From: Tolypothrix bouteillei VB521301
Lineage (GTDB): Bacteria; Cyanobacteriota; Cyanobacteriia; Cyanobacteriales; Nostocaceae
Assembly (NCBI RefSeq): GCF_000760695.4
Contig: NZ_JHEG04000001.1
Span: 5,524,204 to 5,588,203 of the forward strand
Reading direction: 5' to 3'
DNA length: 64,000 bases
Part shown: one piece after another, positions 24,782-33,232 of the stretch
Numbering within the stretch: the first letter of the stretch is position 1
How the letters are laid out: every line of letters begins with the position of its first letter
The notes under the pieces: model-generated
Told to the model about the DNA's origin: nothing
Database searches by the model: none
Seen by the model: the letters and a program-made list of their open reading frames with translations, nothing else
Program-made: the position numbers and the translations under genes

Positions 24782-25948
24782 ATGTCTACCCGTCCTATAT
24801 ACTTAGATTGCCACGCTACCACACCGATTGATGAACGGGTGCTAGCAGCAATGATACCTTACTTTACAGAACACTTTGGCAACCCTTCTAGCATCGGTCA
24901 TGTTTATGGATGGGAAGCAGAGGCGGCTGTTAAACAAGCACGGGAAATTTTGGCGACAACCATCAACGCCACACCAGAAGAAATTATCTTTACTAGCGGT
25001 GCAACAGAAGCAAATAACTTAGCTATCAAAGGTGTTGCAGAAGCTTATTTTCAAAAAGGACAGCATATCATCACTTTAGCAACAGAGCATAGCGCTGTCC
25101 TAGATCCTTGCAAGTATTTGAAAACCTTAGGTTTTGAAATCACAATTCTTCCCGTACAAAAGGATGGACTGATTGATTTAACGGAGTTAGAACAAGCTTT
25201 TCGTACTGATACAATTCTTGTATCAGTGATGGCTGCTAATAACGAAATTGGCGTGTTGCAGCCGCTAGCAGAAATTGGTGCAATGTGTCGCGATCGCGGT
25301 ATCCTTTTCCATTCTGATGCAGCACAAGCAATCGGTAAAGTTCCTTTGGATGTGCAAGCAATGAAAATCGATCTGATGTCACTGACAGCACATAAAGTAT
25401 ACGGTCCAAAGGGTATTGGTGCCTTATACGTTCGCCGAAAAAATCCCAGAGTACAACTTGCAGCGCAACAACATGGTGGTGGTCACGAACGGGGAATGCG
25501 TTCTGGTACTTTATACACGCCGCAAATTGCAGGTTTTGGTAGAGCCGTAGAAATAGCTTTACAAGAACAAGCGACAGAAACGGAACGTTTGACCCAGCTC
25601 AGACAAAGATTGTGGGAACAGCTTTCTCAGATAGAAGGAATTCATTTGAACGGACATCCTACACGGCGATTGGCAGGAAACTTGAACATCAGTGTTGAAG
25701 GTGTGGATGGTGCTGCGTTGCAATTGGGATTGCAATCTGTCATGGCGGTGTCTTCTGGTTCGGCTTGTTCTTCAGCAAAGACTGCGCCTTCCCACGTTCT
25801 CACAGCACTGGGGAATTCAGAACAGTTAGCTTATGCTTCAGTGCGATTTGGGATAGGAAGATTCAACACGACTGAAGAAATTGATAAAGTGGCACAACAT
25901 GCGATTTCGACTATTCAAAGTTTGCGGAAACAGAAATTGTTGGTGTAA
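24782..25948 (+). CDS. cysteine desulfurase (IscS/NifS class)
   Basis: PLP enzyme that mobilises sulfur from cysteine for Fe-S clusters and other sulfur cofactors. The 388-residue protein begins IYLDCHATTPIDERV and contains SGATEANNLAIKG, TEHSAVLDP, HSDAAQAIGK, the PLP lysine in TAHKVYGPKG, HGGGHERGMRSGT and the active-site Cys in SSGSACSS. I chose the ATG at 24782, which gives the family start; a longer frame opens at 24716. No nif or suf genes are adjacent, so nifS is not implied. Confidence 0.95.
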   Translation: MSTRPIYLDCHATTPIDERVLAAMIPYFTEHFGNPSSIGHVYGWEAEAAVKQAREILATTINATPEEIIFTSGATEANNLAIKGVAEAYFQKGQHIITLATEHSAVLDPCKYLKTLGFEITILPVQKDGLIDLTELEQAFRTDTILVSVMAANNEIGVLQPLAEIGAMCRDRGILFHSDAAQAIGKVPLDVQAMKIDLMSLTAHKVYGPKGIGALYVRRKNPRVQLAAQQHGGGHERGMRSGTLYTPQIAGFGRAVEIALQEQATETERLTQLRQRLWEQLSQIEGIHLNGHPTRRLAGNLNISVEGVDGAALQLGLQSVMAVSSGSACSSAKTAPSHVLTALGNSEQLAYASVRFGIGRFNTTEEIDKVAQHAISTIQSLRKQKLLV

Positions 25949-26065
25949 CTGTAACTTTTATGATTTGGGCATGGCACAAGAGCTAAAAATAATTACAATA
26001 GGCATCATTCCAATTATTTGTTGCACCTATTGTCACTTGAAAAATCTGCTGTTCTCACCTTTAGA

Positions 26066-26422
26066 ATGAGTTTAACCCCCAATAACCCCTCACAAGCCAC
26101 AATCAACATGGCAGGAATAACTACCCAATTACCTATTGAAATTCCTAATGACCAAATTGCGGAAATCTGCCAGCGTTACCACATCCGCAAAGTTTCCCTA
26201 TTCGGTTCCATCCTGCGGGATGATTTCCGCCCTGATAGTGACATTGACATCTTAGTTGAGTTTGAACCCGGATACACCCCAGGTTTTGCCTTCATCGATA
26301 TTCAGGATGAACTCTCTATGCTGTTAGGGAGAAAAGTTGATCTTAACACTCCCCAAGATATCAGCCGTTACTTCCGAGATCGAGTACTAGCAGAAGCCAA
26401 AGTGCAGTATGTCAAAAACTGA
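26066..26422 (+). CDS. mntA: MntA-type minimal nucleotidyltransferase (antitoxin)
   Basis: A 118-residue minimal nucleotidyltransferase. The signature GSILRDDFRPDSDIDILVEF has the GSx10DxD arrangement of DNA polymerase beta-like enzymes. MntA antitoxins AMPylate their HEPN partner HepT and so silence its RNase. The gene overlaps the HepT-like gene by 14 bases (26409-26422), the standard pair layout. The start is uncertain: ATG codons at 26018, 26066 and 26108 are in frame without strong ribosome sites, and 26066 is a compromise. Confidence 0.88.
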   Translation: MSLTPNNPSQATINMAGITTQLPIEIPNDQIAEICQRYHIRKVSLFGSILRDDFRPDSDIDILVEFEPGYTPGFAFIDIQDELSMLLGRKVDLNTPQDISRYFRDRVLAEAKVQYVKN

Positions 26423-26741
26423 TAAGGTACGTTTGCGGCATATACTGGATGCAGCAAATCAGGCAATTGCATTCACACAAGGACGTAATCGCGCTGACTT
26501 GGATACCGATACTATGCTGGCACTGGCGGTTGTCCGGCTGATTGAGATTTTGGGTGAAGCAGCCAAAAACGTTTCTCAAGGAACTAAAGACAGCATACCT
26601 GATATTCCTTGGCGACAAATTGCTGGAACTCGAGATCGGCTGAGCCATGCCTACTTTGATGTTAATCTTGACATCATTTAGGATATTGTGACTCGCGATT
26701 TGCCGCCGCTAGTTGCTAAGTTACCAAGAGAATGGGTCTAA
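26409..26741 (+). pseudogene. hepT: HepT-like HEPN toxin with in-frame TAG stop
   Basis: The reading frame encodes a HEPN (DUF86) RNase toxin with the catalytic RxxxxHxY motif RDRLSHAY near its end. A TAG at 26679-26681 falls within the conserved DVNLDII-(stop)-DIVTRDLPPL stretch, where family members usually have Trp. One base (TGG to TAG) would account for it. After the stop the same frame continues 19 codons to TAA at 26739-26741. The product would be 90 residues, keeping the active-site motif but losing the last helix. A TnpB element begins immediately after. It could be an inactivated or attenuated toxin. Confidence 0.8.
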
Positions 26742-26774
26742 AGCCTCGCCCTTCTAGGGCGACTTTATTTGTGT

Positions 26775-26780
26775 TATAAT
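26775..26780 (+). promoter_or_regulatory. -10 TATAAT upstream of tnpB
   Basis: A perfect TATAAT lies 27 bases before the tnpB ATG at 26808, within the element's left end. No clear -35 element is visible. Confidence 0.4.
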
Positions 26781-26807
26781 ATTTTGCGTAGAAGTTTTCC
26801 ACGGAAA

Positions 26808-28019
26808 ATGATTGTTTTAGAATTCAAAGCCAAAGGGAAAACGACTCAATATACTGCCATTGATGAGGCGATTAGGACGGCTCAATTTGTTCGCAATAAG
26901 AGTATCCGTTTTTGGATGGATAATCGAGGCGTGGGACAAAAAGAAATGTATCGCCTTAGTAAGTCATTGAGAAGAGAATTCCTATTTGTAAAAGCTCTGA
27001 ATTCTAGTGCTTGCCAAGCTTCTATTGAACGGGCTTATAGTTCTATTGCTCGTTTTTACGACAACTGCAAAAAGTCTGTTCCGGGTAAAAAGGGATATCC
27101 AAAGTTCAAGAAAAATTCTCGCTCAGTGGAGTATAAAACCTCTGGGTGGTCACTTTCCGAGACCAGGAAACAAATAACCTTCACCGACAAAAAAGGTATT
27201 GGTACGCTCAAGCTGAAAGGAACATGGGATTTAAACTTCTACCAATTAGAACAGGTAAAACGAGTTAGATTAGTTCGTCGTGCTGATGGGTATTATGTTC
27301 AATTTCTGATTAGTGTAGACAACAAATTAGAAACACAACCCACAGGGAAAACCATTGGTTTGGATGTAGGACTTAAAGAATTCTATACCGACAGCAATGG
27401 ACATAGTGAACCTAACCCAAGGTTTTATCGCACAGGAGAGAAACGTCTAAAATTTAGACAAAAGCGCGTTTCTCGTAAAAAGAAAGGCTCTGCCAACCGT
27501 AAGAAAGCTATTAATAAATTAGGGCGAGTACACCTCAAAATAAGTAGGCAACGTGAAGAACACGCCAAGAGACTGGCGCGTTGCGTAATCCAATCTCACG
27601 ACTTGGTATCCTATGAAGATTTGAGGATTAAAAATTTAGTGAAAAATCACTGTCTCGCTAAATCTATTAATGATGCTGGTTGGTATAAATTCAGAAAATG
27701 GTTGGAGTATTTTGGGGTGAAGTTTGGCAGGATAACTGTTGCGGTTAACCCCGCCTACACTTCTCAAGAATGCTTCAGTTGTGGCGCAATAGTCAAAAAA
27801 TCTCTATCTACAAGAACCCATGTTTGCGAATGCGGCTTTGTCATAGATAGAGACTCGAATGCCGCTATCAATATTCTGAAATTAGCCTTGAGTACCGTAG
27901 GGCATACGGGAACTTGGATCTACTATCCGAACGCTTCAGGAGATTCGACCTCTACTCATACTGGAGAAATCCTGTATCAGCAAGTTGGGTCTGTGATTGA
28001 AGAATCTTCGCCCTTATAG
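26808..28019 (+). CDS. tnpB: TnpB RNA-guided endonuclease
   Basis: A 403-residue TnpB, ancestor-type relative of Cas12, guided by an omega RNA from the element's right end. The RuvC triad is visible as IGLDVGL (Asp), VSYEDLRI (Glu) and DRDSNAA (Asp). A zinc ribbon has CFSCG and CECG pairs. The N-terminal helical part and the basic KRVSRKKKGS linker are typical. I chose the ATG at 26808 (MIVLEFKAK) over 26769. The frame is intact, so the protein may be active. It differs from the TnpB at 55193-56431. Confidence 0.93.
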   Translation: MIVLEFKAKGKTTQYTAIDEAIRTAQFVRNKSIRFWMDNRGVGQKEMYRLSKSLRREFLFVKALNSSACQASIERAYSSIARFYDNCKKSVPGKKGYPKFKKNSRSVEYKTSGWSLSETRKQITFTDKKGIGTLKLKGTWDLNFYQLEQVKRVRLVRRADGYYVQFLISVDNKLETQPTGKTIGLDVGLKEFYTDSNGHSEPNPRFYRTGEKRLKFRQKRVSRKKKGSANRKKAINKLGRVHLKISRQREEHAKRLARCVIQSHDLVSYEDLRIKNLVKNHCLAKSINDAGWYKFRKWLEYFGVKFGRITVAVNPAYTSQECFSCGAIVKKSLSTRTHVCECGFVIDRDSNAAINILKLALSTVGHTGTWIYYPNASGDSTSTHTGEILYQQVGSVIEESSPL

Positions 28020-28081
28020 GGCGGAGAGTGTCAAAGGAAATTCTGTCATCAATGAATGTTGATGATTTCTGAGCTTTTAAT

Positions 28082-28906
28082 ATGTTACAGCTTCTAACCC
28101 CAAGTTTGAAAGCGTTGATTCGTCAAAAAATTAAAGATGCTCAATCGTTATGGCGGGGTTATGTGTTTTACTACCCTCGCAAACAAGACTCAGAGCCATC
28201 TTCTGATTATTGCTATCAATGGAGTGAGATTAGTACTGCAATTAAACAACGTTCTGGTTCTCCCCAAGTCAATGAAAACCGTTTTTGGAATATGCAACTG
28301 GCGGCAAAGGGTATTGATGGATTGACTCTGAATCCAGAGCAAATTTTTGACTTTTGGAACCGCGTACCGCGTCCAACTCTTGCCAATGGTTTCCGTGAAG
28401 GTCCAACTTTAGTGGGTAATCGATTGATGACTGATGTTGGAGGTGGGTTGTGTCAAATTTCTACGACTTTATTTCAGGCTTTACTATGGGCAAACTGTGA
28501 AATTCTAGAACGTCACAATCACTCAATTGATGCTCATGGAGACACTCGTTTTTTTACTTTGGGTCAAGATGCAACTGTAGCTTATGGTTATAAAAACTTA
28601 ATTGTCAGGAACAACAACCAAGTTTCTTTACGTTTGCAATTGCAGGTGTTAAGTGAAAAGGCTTTGGTTGTAGCAAGTGTTTGGGGAACTGAGCCAAAGC
28701 CAGTAGAAGTAAAGGTTTCTTCTCAAGTTTTGGAAACGCTCCCCGCACCTCAGACGAATGGAATGCCTGGTTGGCGGGTAGAAACGCTCCGTTACGCGTG
28801 CCAATTGGAAGAGCCAACTACAGGATGGCAAGTTAATTACCGCACATTAGATGTGTATCAGCCTCATGTCAAGCTACAACAAGATTTCAGTCAAATCCCT
28901 GCATAA
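28082..28906 (+). CDS. VanW family protein
   Basis: A 274-residue protein with the VanW core: FDFWNRV, GFREGPTLVGNRL, the hallmark GGGLCQISTTLF, and HSIDAHGDTRFF. VanW was first seen in vancomycin-resistance clusters; its biochemical role remains unclear, and no peptidoglycan resistance gene is present here. No signal peptide is visible. The gene begins about 50 bases beyond the TnpB element and overlaps the start of the Ldh-family gene by 41 bases, so the two are probably coupled. Confidence 0.88.
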   Translation: MLQLLTPSLKALIRQKIKDAQSLWRGYVFYYPRKQDSEPSSDYCYQWSEISTAIKQRSGSPQVNENRFWNMQLAAKGIDGLTLNPEQIFDFWNRVPRPTLANGFREGPTLVGNRLMTDVGGGLCQISTTLFQALLWANCEILERHNHSIDAHGDTRFFTLGQDATVAYGYKNLIVRNNNQVSLRLQLQVLSEKALVVASVWGTEPKPVEVKVSSQVLETLPAPQTNGMPGWRVETLRYACQLEEPTTGWQVNYRTLDVYQPHVKLQQDFSQIPA

Positions 28907-29909
28907 TTTTTTTGATGCAGTTCTCTCTCCCTACGAATTGTTACCGGAAGTTGCAGAAGCATTGAAAACGCATTTGGTGGAGGCAAATCTTTGTGGAATG
29001 GATTCCCACGGTTTGCAGCAAATTTTTGGTTATGTGAAAAGTTTGCAAAGCGGGCGAATTAACCCAAAACCAAATTTGTCTGTCAATTCAGTACGTCCAA
29101 CAACGATCCGGATTGATGGCGATCGCGCTCCCGGACAGTACGCAGGTAAAGTCGCAATGGAAAAAGCGATTGAAGTTGCGCGTCAGTATGGGATAGCGGT
29201 GGTGGGAGTCAGTAATAGCAATCACTTTGGGATGGCAGGTTATTATACTCGCATGGCAGCAGAAGCAGGTACAATTGGCTTTGCAACTAGCGATACGAGT
29301 GCTGTAGACTTAGCTCCCTATGGAGGAACAAAGGCAAAACTGGGTAACAATCCCATTTCTTGGGGAATCCCTACAGGTACATCGCAACCCGTTATTTTAG
29401 ATATGGCAGCAGGGACAGTAAGCGGTGGTAAAGTTAAGCACTTTGCTTACCAAGGTTTACCGATACCTTTTGGTTGGGGGCTTACGGAAGCAGGAGAACC
29501 AACGGATAATCCCAAGCAGGTAGCAGTCAATTTACCAGCATCATACAAAGGTTCTGGTTTGGCATTTGTGGCGGATTTACTCTGCGGTCCTTTGTTAGGT
29601 ACGGTAGCAGCAATGTTTAAAAATAAAGCAATCCACGATGGTGCGAACGGTACCGGACATTTATTCTGGGTGCTTGATGTGGAAGCGTGGACCGATCGCA
29701 ATGAGTTTGAGCAACGGGTGCAAAATGCGATCGCTTCTCTCAAAGAAACACCCCGTCTTGACCCCAACCAACCCATCTACTATCCTGGAGAACTAGAAGC
29801 CATGACACGCCAAGAGCGATTGTTAACTGGTATTCCAATACCCCAAGCCTTAATTGAGGAATTGACTGCGTTTTTTGGAGAAGAGAGTGTTTCTCCACTC
29901 ATCCATTAA
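28866..29909 (+). CDS. Ldh family (MDH2/LDH2-type) oxidoreductase
   Basis: An NAD(P)-dependent 2-hydroxyacid or delta-1-pyrroline-type dehydrogenase of the malate/L-lactate dehydrogenase 2 family, unrelated in fold to the Mdh at 15570. The 347-residue protein has GMDSHGLQQIFGY, SNSNHFGMAGYYTRMA with the catalytic His, LGNNPISWGIP and a C-terminal AMTRQERLLTGIPIP. Substrates of this family include malate, ureidoglycolate and 2,3-diketogulonate, so the substrate cannot be assigned. The start at 28866 overlaps vanW; an ATG at 28851 is the alternative. Confidence 0.9.
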   Translation: MSSYNKISVKSLHNFFDAVLSPYELLPEVAEALKTHLVEANLCGMDSHGLQQIFGYVKSLQSGRINPKPNLSVNSVRPTTIRIDGDRAPGQYAGKVAMEKAIEVARQYGIAVVGVSNSNHFGMAGYYTRMAAEAGTIGFATSDTSAVDLAPYGGTKAKLGNNPISWGIPTGTSQPVILDMAAGTVSGGKVKHFAYQGLPIPFGWGLTEAGEPTDNPKQVAVNLPASYKGSGLAFVADLLCGPLLGTVAAMFKNKAIHDGANGTGHLFWVLDVEAWTDRNEFEQRVQNAIASLKETPRLDPNQPIYYPGELEAMTRQERLLTGIPIPQALIEELTAFFGEESVSPLIH

Positions 29910-29942
29910 CTCATAACACGGTAAGGCTAAAAGCATACCGAA

Positions 29943-30110
29943 ATGAACGAGATTGAAGACACTTTATTTTTTGTCCTGGAATTTCCTCTCCAAAGTTATA
30001 CCATTTTGGAGTTTAGATGGGTGGATGCGTGGATTGAGAAAGCTTTACCAGGGCTAAATTTTGCCCAACTACCGTCGCATTCTTTATTTCAAATTGGTAT
30101 GAGAGAATAA
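29943..30110 (+). CDS. small hypothetical ORF, 55 aa
   Basis: The ATG-started frame encodes 55 residues beginning MNEIEDTLFFVLEFPLQ and ending in FQIGMRE. No family is recognised. It follows the Ldh gene by 33 bases on the same strand. It could be a genuine small gene or a leftover of a longer one. Support is weak. Confidence 0.3.
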   Translation: MNEIEDTLFFVLEFPLQSYTILEFRWVDAWIEKALPGLNFAQLPSHSLFQIGMRE

Positions 30111-30162
30111 CAACAGTTGAGTTTCGCTAATAGTGGACACTTAACTGCACTAGCCCAGTCAA

Positions 30163-30567
30163 CTACTCAGCCCAGTTTTCTACCGTCAAATCTGAAATAT
30201 TCTCAAAATGCTTGGTGTTAGCTGTAACAAGAAGATAGCCGCATTCGATAGATGAAGCAGCAATCAAAATATCTATAGGAGGAATAAGTAGTCCTTTTGT
30301 TCTCAACTCTACATAAATCTTACTAGCAATATTCATGGTCTTTACTGTCAAGGGAAGAATTTCGCTTTCATTAGCAAGCTCTTCAAATTTAGACAGAAGA
30401 TTTTTTGCGTCCTTATACAATAAGCCACTTTTAATTTCGTAGTAACTTAGAATTGAAAACGTAAGATATTCATAGAATTGACTGTATTCATTAAGTTTAG
30501 TGACAACCTCAATCTTCCCTCTAAGGAAATACGAAAGAATATTGGTGTCTAACAATGCTTTTTTCAC
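30163..30567 (-). CDS. vapC: VapC-type PIN-domain toxin
   Basis: A 134-residue PIN ribonuclease of the VapC toxin class. The PIN acids are visible as LLDTNILSYFL (first Asp), YYEIKSGLL (Glu) and PPIDILIAASSIECGYLLVTANTKHF (later Asp, then the TxNTKHF block). VapC toxins cleave tRNA or rRNA. The start overlaps the stop of the upstream antitoxin gene by four bases (ATGA), the classic coupled toxin-antitoxin arrangement. The frame is complete and likely functional. Confidence 0.92.
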   Translation of the reverse strand: MKKALLDTNILSYFLRGKIEVVTKLNEYSQFYEYLTFSILSYYEIKSGLLYKDAKNLLSKFEELANESEILPLTVKTMNIASKIYVELRTKGLLIPPIDILIAASSIECGYLLVTANTKHFENISDLTVENWAE

Positions 30568-30818
30568 TGTTCTGAGAGCCTCTGCAAATCGAGTTGTCTA
30601 TTTGCAGTAACATCCTTCTCCAAGTCTTCTAGAGTACCAGCCATGTCAGCCGCAATTCCTGCAAATCTCATAAAATTTTTCCTTGTACGGGAAGTTTGAG
30701 TAGCTTCTTGGGTGACTAGAGAAATCGTAATCTCTACCTCTTTGCCTTTGAATTCAGATAACCCGCTAAGTTCTAGCAAGTCACTCATAATCGTTTTTTT
30801 AATCTTCAAAACGTCCAT
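30564..30818 (-). CDS. VapB-type antitoxin partner
   Basis: An 84-residue protein just upstream of the VapC toxin and coupled by a 4-base overlap. The N-terminal half resembles a short strand-helix region (LKIKKTIMSDLLELSGLSEFKGKEVEITI), and the C-terminal half is charged (LEDLEKDVTANRQLDLQRLSEQ), as expected for a toxin-wrapping tail. No clear AbrB or RHH fold could be assigned by eye. The role is inferred from position. Confidence 0.8.
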   Translation of the reverse strand: MDVLKIKKTIMSDLLELSGLSEFKGKEVEITISLVTQEATQTSRTRKNFMRFAGIAADMAGTLEDLEKDVTANRQLDLQRLSEQ

Positions 30819-31378
30819 ATAGTTTTACCTGTTCGACTGTTGCACATTAGGTATTTTACGCAGTTAACCCTCAGCATATTCTCATGAAAAGGGAACTTGT
30901 ATGAAACAGGATTTTGAAAGTTAACGCGAACAATCAAGTTATCTCCAAATTCAAATGGGGTTTCTATTATATCACTAGCTGCGTTGTTTAACTGTTGCTA
31001 GCAAAATCTCTATAGCCAAAAAGCTTGTAAAATAAGGTTTAGTCAAAAATTGCTCGTGTTTGTTTCATGCAAGTTCAACAATCCATCCGTTCGCCTCTCA
31101 ACGTGTGCGTTAACAAAAAACGTTACGCTTTCGCCCGTGCAACAAGCATGAAAATCGGATTCAGTAGGGCTAACCCACCCATGACTACCGCCACCTAAAT
31201 TTTGTCCTAAAATTAAATCACCCTCTCCCATAAGTGTTGGAATCAAGGTGGTTTTTGAGCAAAAACACTCTTGAATTGATTTGTTGTTAGTAATGCGAAT
31301 CCCAATCTGTGTAGATAGACTGACATCAGGTAGATTAAAGCATGAGATATTCAGATGTATCTTTATACAAAAATGGTA
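30819..31378. other. intergenic with remnants of the S41 peptidase gene
   Basis: Minus-strand 31018-30976 translates as AIEILLATVKQRS-stop, nearly identical to the S41 peptidase C-terminus AIEVLLSTMKQRS. A second stretch (30868-30898) resembles the DNA encoding its VPFSLEYAEG segment but in altered order. These look like decayed duplicated pieces. A 67-codon frame at 31043-31246 on the minus strand is not recognisable. Confidence 0.55.
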
Positions 31379-31711
31379 TCACATAAAATAACTAACTTTG
31401 ACTATAAAAAGACTCCAGGCAAGGACAATAGCATGAAAAAAATAAGCCCAGACTAGTCTTTTTATCGAAAGCCTAATACTCCGCTTGATAAGTAAAATGC
31501 TTGCCAAGAAAAGCAAAATAGAAATAATACTTATTCCAATAAAAACTAGAATTCTAAAATTATAGTATCCACCTCCTTCAATAATAATAAGCTTCATAAA
31601 ACTAGCAAAATAAGCTATCAAATGAATACTAAATTGTAAATATGAAATAATTGCAAATACTTGCCTTGCTGTCTTTTGAGAGTTAACTCGATCTTGCTGC
31701 TCTTGGTTCAT
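31379..31711 (-). CDS. hypothetical membrane protein, three or four TM segments
   Basis: A 110-residue hydrophobic protein. A polar N-terminus (MNQEQQDRVNSQKTARQ) is followed by membrane segments at about residues 18-42, 50-73 and 86-108, with a basic KRSIRLSIKR loop inside. No family is recognised. It lies 136 bases beyond the S41 peptidase on the same strand. The regular hydrophobic pattern and the ATG support a real gene, but no homologue evidence is available here. Confidence 0.5.
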   Translation of the reverse strand: MNQEQQDRVNSQKTARQVFAIISYLQFSIHLIAYFASFMKLIIIEGGGYYNFRILVFIGISIISILLFLASILLIKRSIRLSIKRLVWAYFFHAIVLAWSLFIVKVSYFM

Positions 31712-31847
31712 AACTTCGTCTTAAACAAGGAATAAATCCGCTTAAGACCAATTCTATATGAGAGGAAATAGAATTGTATAATAGGGAACAACTAAAGAAA
31801 AAAGACCGGAAGCAAACAATGGTAGGGGAAGTCTGAGTTGTTGTTAA

Positions 31848-33161
31848 TTAGCTGCGTTGCTTCATTGTTGACAGCAAAACCTCTATAGCCCTCTCTTTTT
31901 GAGGATCTTTACCCTCTGCATACTCTAATGAGAAGGGAACGCTAATATCTGGTGTGACTCCTTTACCTTCTAACCTTTGGTTTTCATCAAGAAATACGTT
32001 GGAAACCGCTAAATAAAGGAAACTACCATCATCCATGAGAAAAAGACGACCAGCAACAACTGCGCCTGTTGTTTTAGAACCAACAACAGATCCTATTTTA
32101 TGTTGCTGAAAAGCATATGCCAGAATTTCCTTACTACTTCTGCTTCCTTCATTAATTATCATGACAACAGGTTTTTTCCATTGAGGAATAAATGTATATT
32201 TTCTACCGTCACGAGCAATATTGGTAACACTTGGTCCTGCTTTTGCTGTAAATATGTTGAGATAGCTAATGTCTCCTCCACCCCAGCCATCTCGTAAATC
32301 TAAAACTAAACCATCTGCTTCTCGGAGACGACCGTAGATAAGGTCTTCCCGTAGCTGTTCTTGATCTGGATCTGCTGCATTTGACCAGATGTGAACGTAA
32401 CCAATTTTTTTGCTATCTCGCTCGAACGTTTGGGTACTTGCTTGCTGTGCTGACTTAAACATGGTGGTTGCGTCTAGCAGCTTGGGAATGACGGTAATTT
32501 TTTGGCGGCTGTTCGCATTACTGGTTCTTTGAATTAACAACGTGACGTTTTGATCCGCTTTACCAGCAAAAGACTCAATGGGTTTGTAAGGGCGATCGCC
32601 TACACTCAGCAATTGGTCGCCCACTTTTAACCCAGCTTTAGCAGCAGGACTACTATCGAGTATAGTGCTGATAAAAGTTTTGCCGTTGATATCTTTGGTA
32701 GTTATACCAATGCCACTGTATTCAATCTTACCTTTTGGAAAAAACTTTCTTAACTGCTTTTGAAACTCAGGATTCCCTGCTTGAAAAATACCCAAAAGCT
32801 GATAGTAAGCAGGTTCATCTTTTATGTAGAAACGAGTGTGAGATGTTTGCAACTCAGACAGCATTTGATTGATAACTACAGCCAGTTCTTGGCTGGACTT
32901 GGTATTTGCTGCGGATGGTTCATACTTTTTCCGCATTGCCTTCCAGTCCACTCCATTAAAATTGGGGTCGTAAAAGTTTTCGTTTACAGTTTGCCAAACT
33001 TTTTCAAAAATCTTTACTTGTGGTTGGGCAAGCATTTTGGGTAAGGGAGAAGCAAACCACAAGAGGAGTACAGCTGCAACACTCATTAACATTGCTACAG
33101 CTACACTTTTTAACTGAGTCAGCCTCAATCTTATAATTGTGTTGGTTCTGAAGTCGATCAT
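31848..33161 (-). CDS. S41 family peptidase with PDZ domain
   Basis: A 437-residue exported protease. The N-terminus has one hydrophobic segment (about residues 17-40) acting as signal or anchor. Then come a tail-binding helical region, a PDZ domain around GIGITTKDINGKT to DQLLSVGDRPY, and the S41 catalytic region with VLDLRDGWGGG and VVMIINEGSRSSKEILAYAF (candidate Ser). The usual FGKG lysine position reads TTGAVV, so the Ser-Lys dyad of CtpA is not evident; the site is more like S41B/tricorn-type members. Periplasmic or lumenal location is inferred. A partial duplicate of its C-terminus lies at 30976-31018. Confidence 0.87.
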   Translation of the reverse strand: MIDFRTNTIIRLRLTQLKSVAVAMLMSVAAVLLLWFASPLPKMLAQPQVKIFEKVWQTVNENFYDPNFNGVDWKAMRKKYEPSAANTKSSQELAVVINQMLSELQTSHTRFYIKDEPAYYQLLGIFQAGNPEFQKQLRKFFPKGKIEYSGIGITTKDINGKTFISTILDSSPAAKAGLKVGDQLLSVGDRPYKPIESFAGKADQNVTLLIQRTSNANSRQKITVIPKLLDATTMFKSAQQASTQTFERDSKKIGYVHIWSNAADPDQEQLREDLIYGRLREADGLVLDLRDGWGGGDISYLNIFTAKAGPSVTNIARDGRKYTFIPQWKKPVVMIINEGSRSSKEILAYAFQQHKIGSVVGSKTTGAVVAGRLFLMDDGSFLYLAVSNVFLDENQRLEGKGVTPDISVPFSLEYAEGKDPQKERAIEVLLSTMKQRS

Positions 33162-33232
33162 CTCAATGAGTAGACGCGTAGCGACTTATCGTGAGACCAT
33201 CTTGATGGCTCATTAGTTCCAATCTATTCAAG

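Larger units (their letters stand above)
26742..28034 (+). mobile_element. IS1341/IS605-type element carrying only tnpB
   Basis: The left flank has the hairpin CGCCC-TTCTA-GGGCG just after 26745. The right flank has the matching hairpin CGCCC-TTATA-GGGCG at 28009-28023, followed by GGAGAGTGTCAA ending at 28034. Similar end hairpins and a TCAA terminus are typical of IS605-family elements. No tnpA is present, so movement would need a transposase in trans. The exact left boundary is inferred. Confidence 0.7.

Noticed and set aside
24782..25948. nifS of a nitrogen-fixation cluster
   Set aside because: No nifB, nifU, nifH or fdxN is adjacent, so this is called only as a general cysteine desulfurase.
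31043..31246. 67-codon minus-strand frame near the S41 remnant
   Set aside because: No recognisable domain, composition unlike neighbouring genes, and it lies in a patch of decayed sequence.
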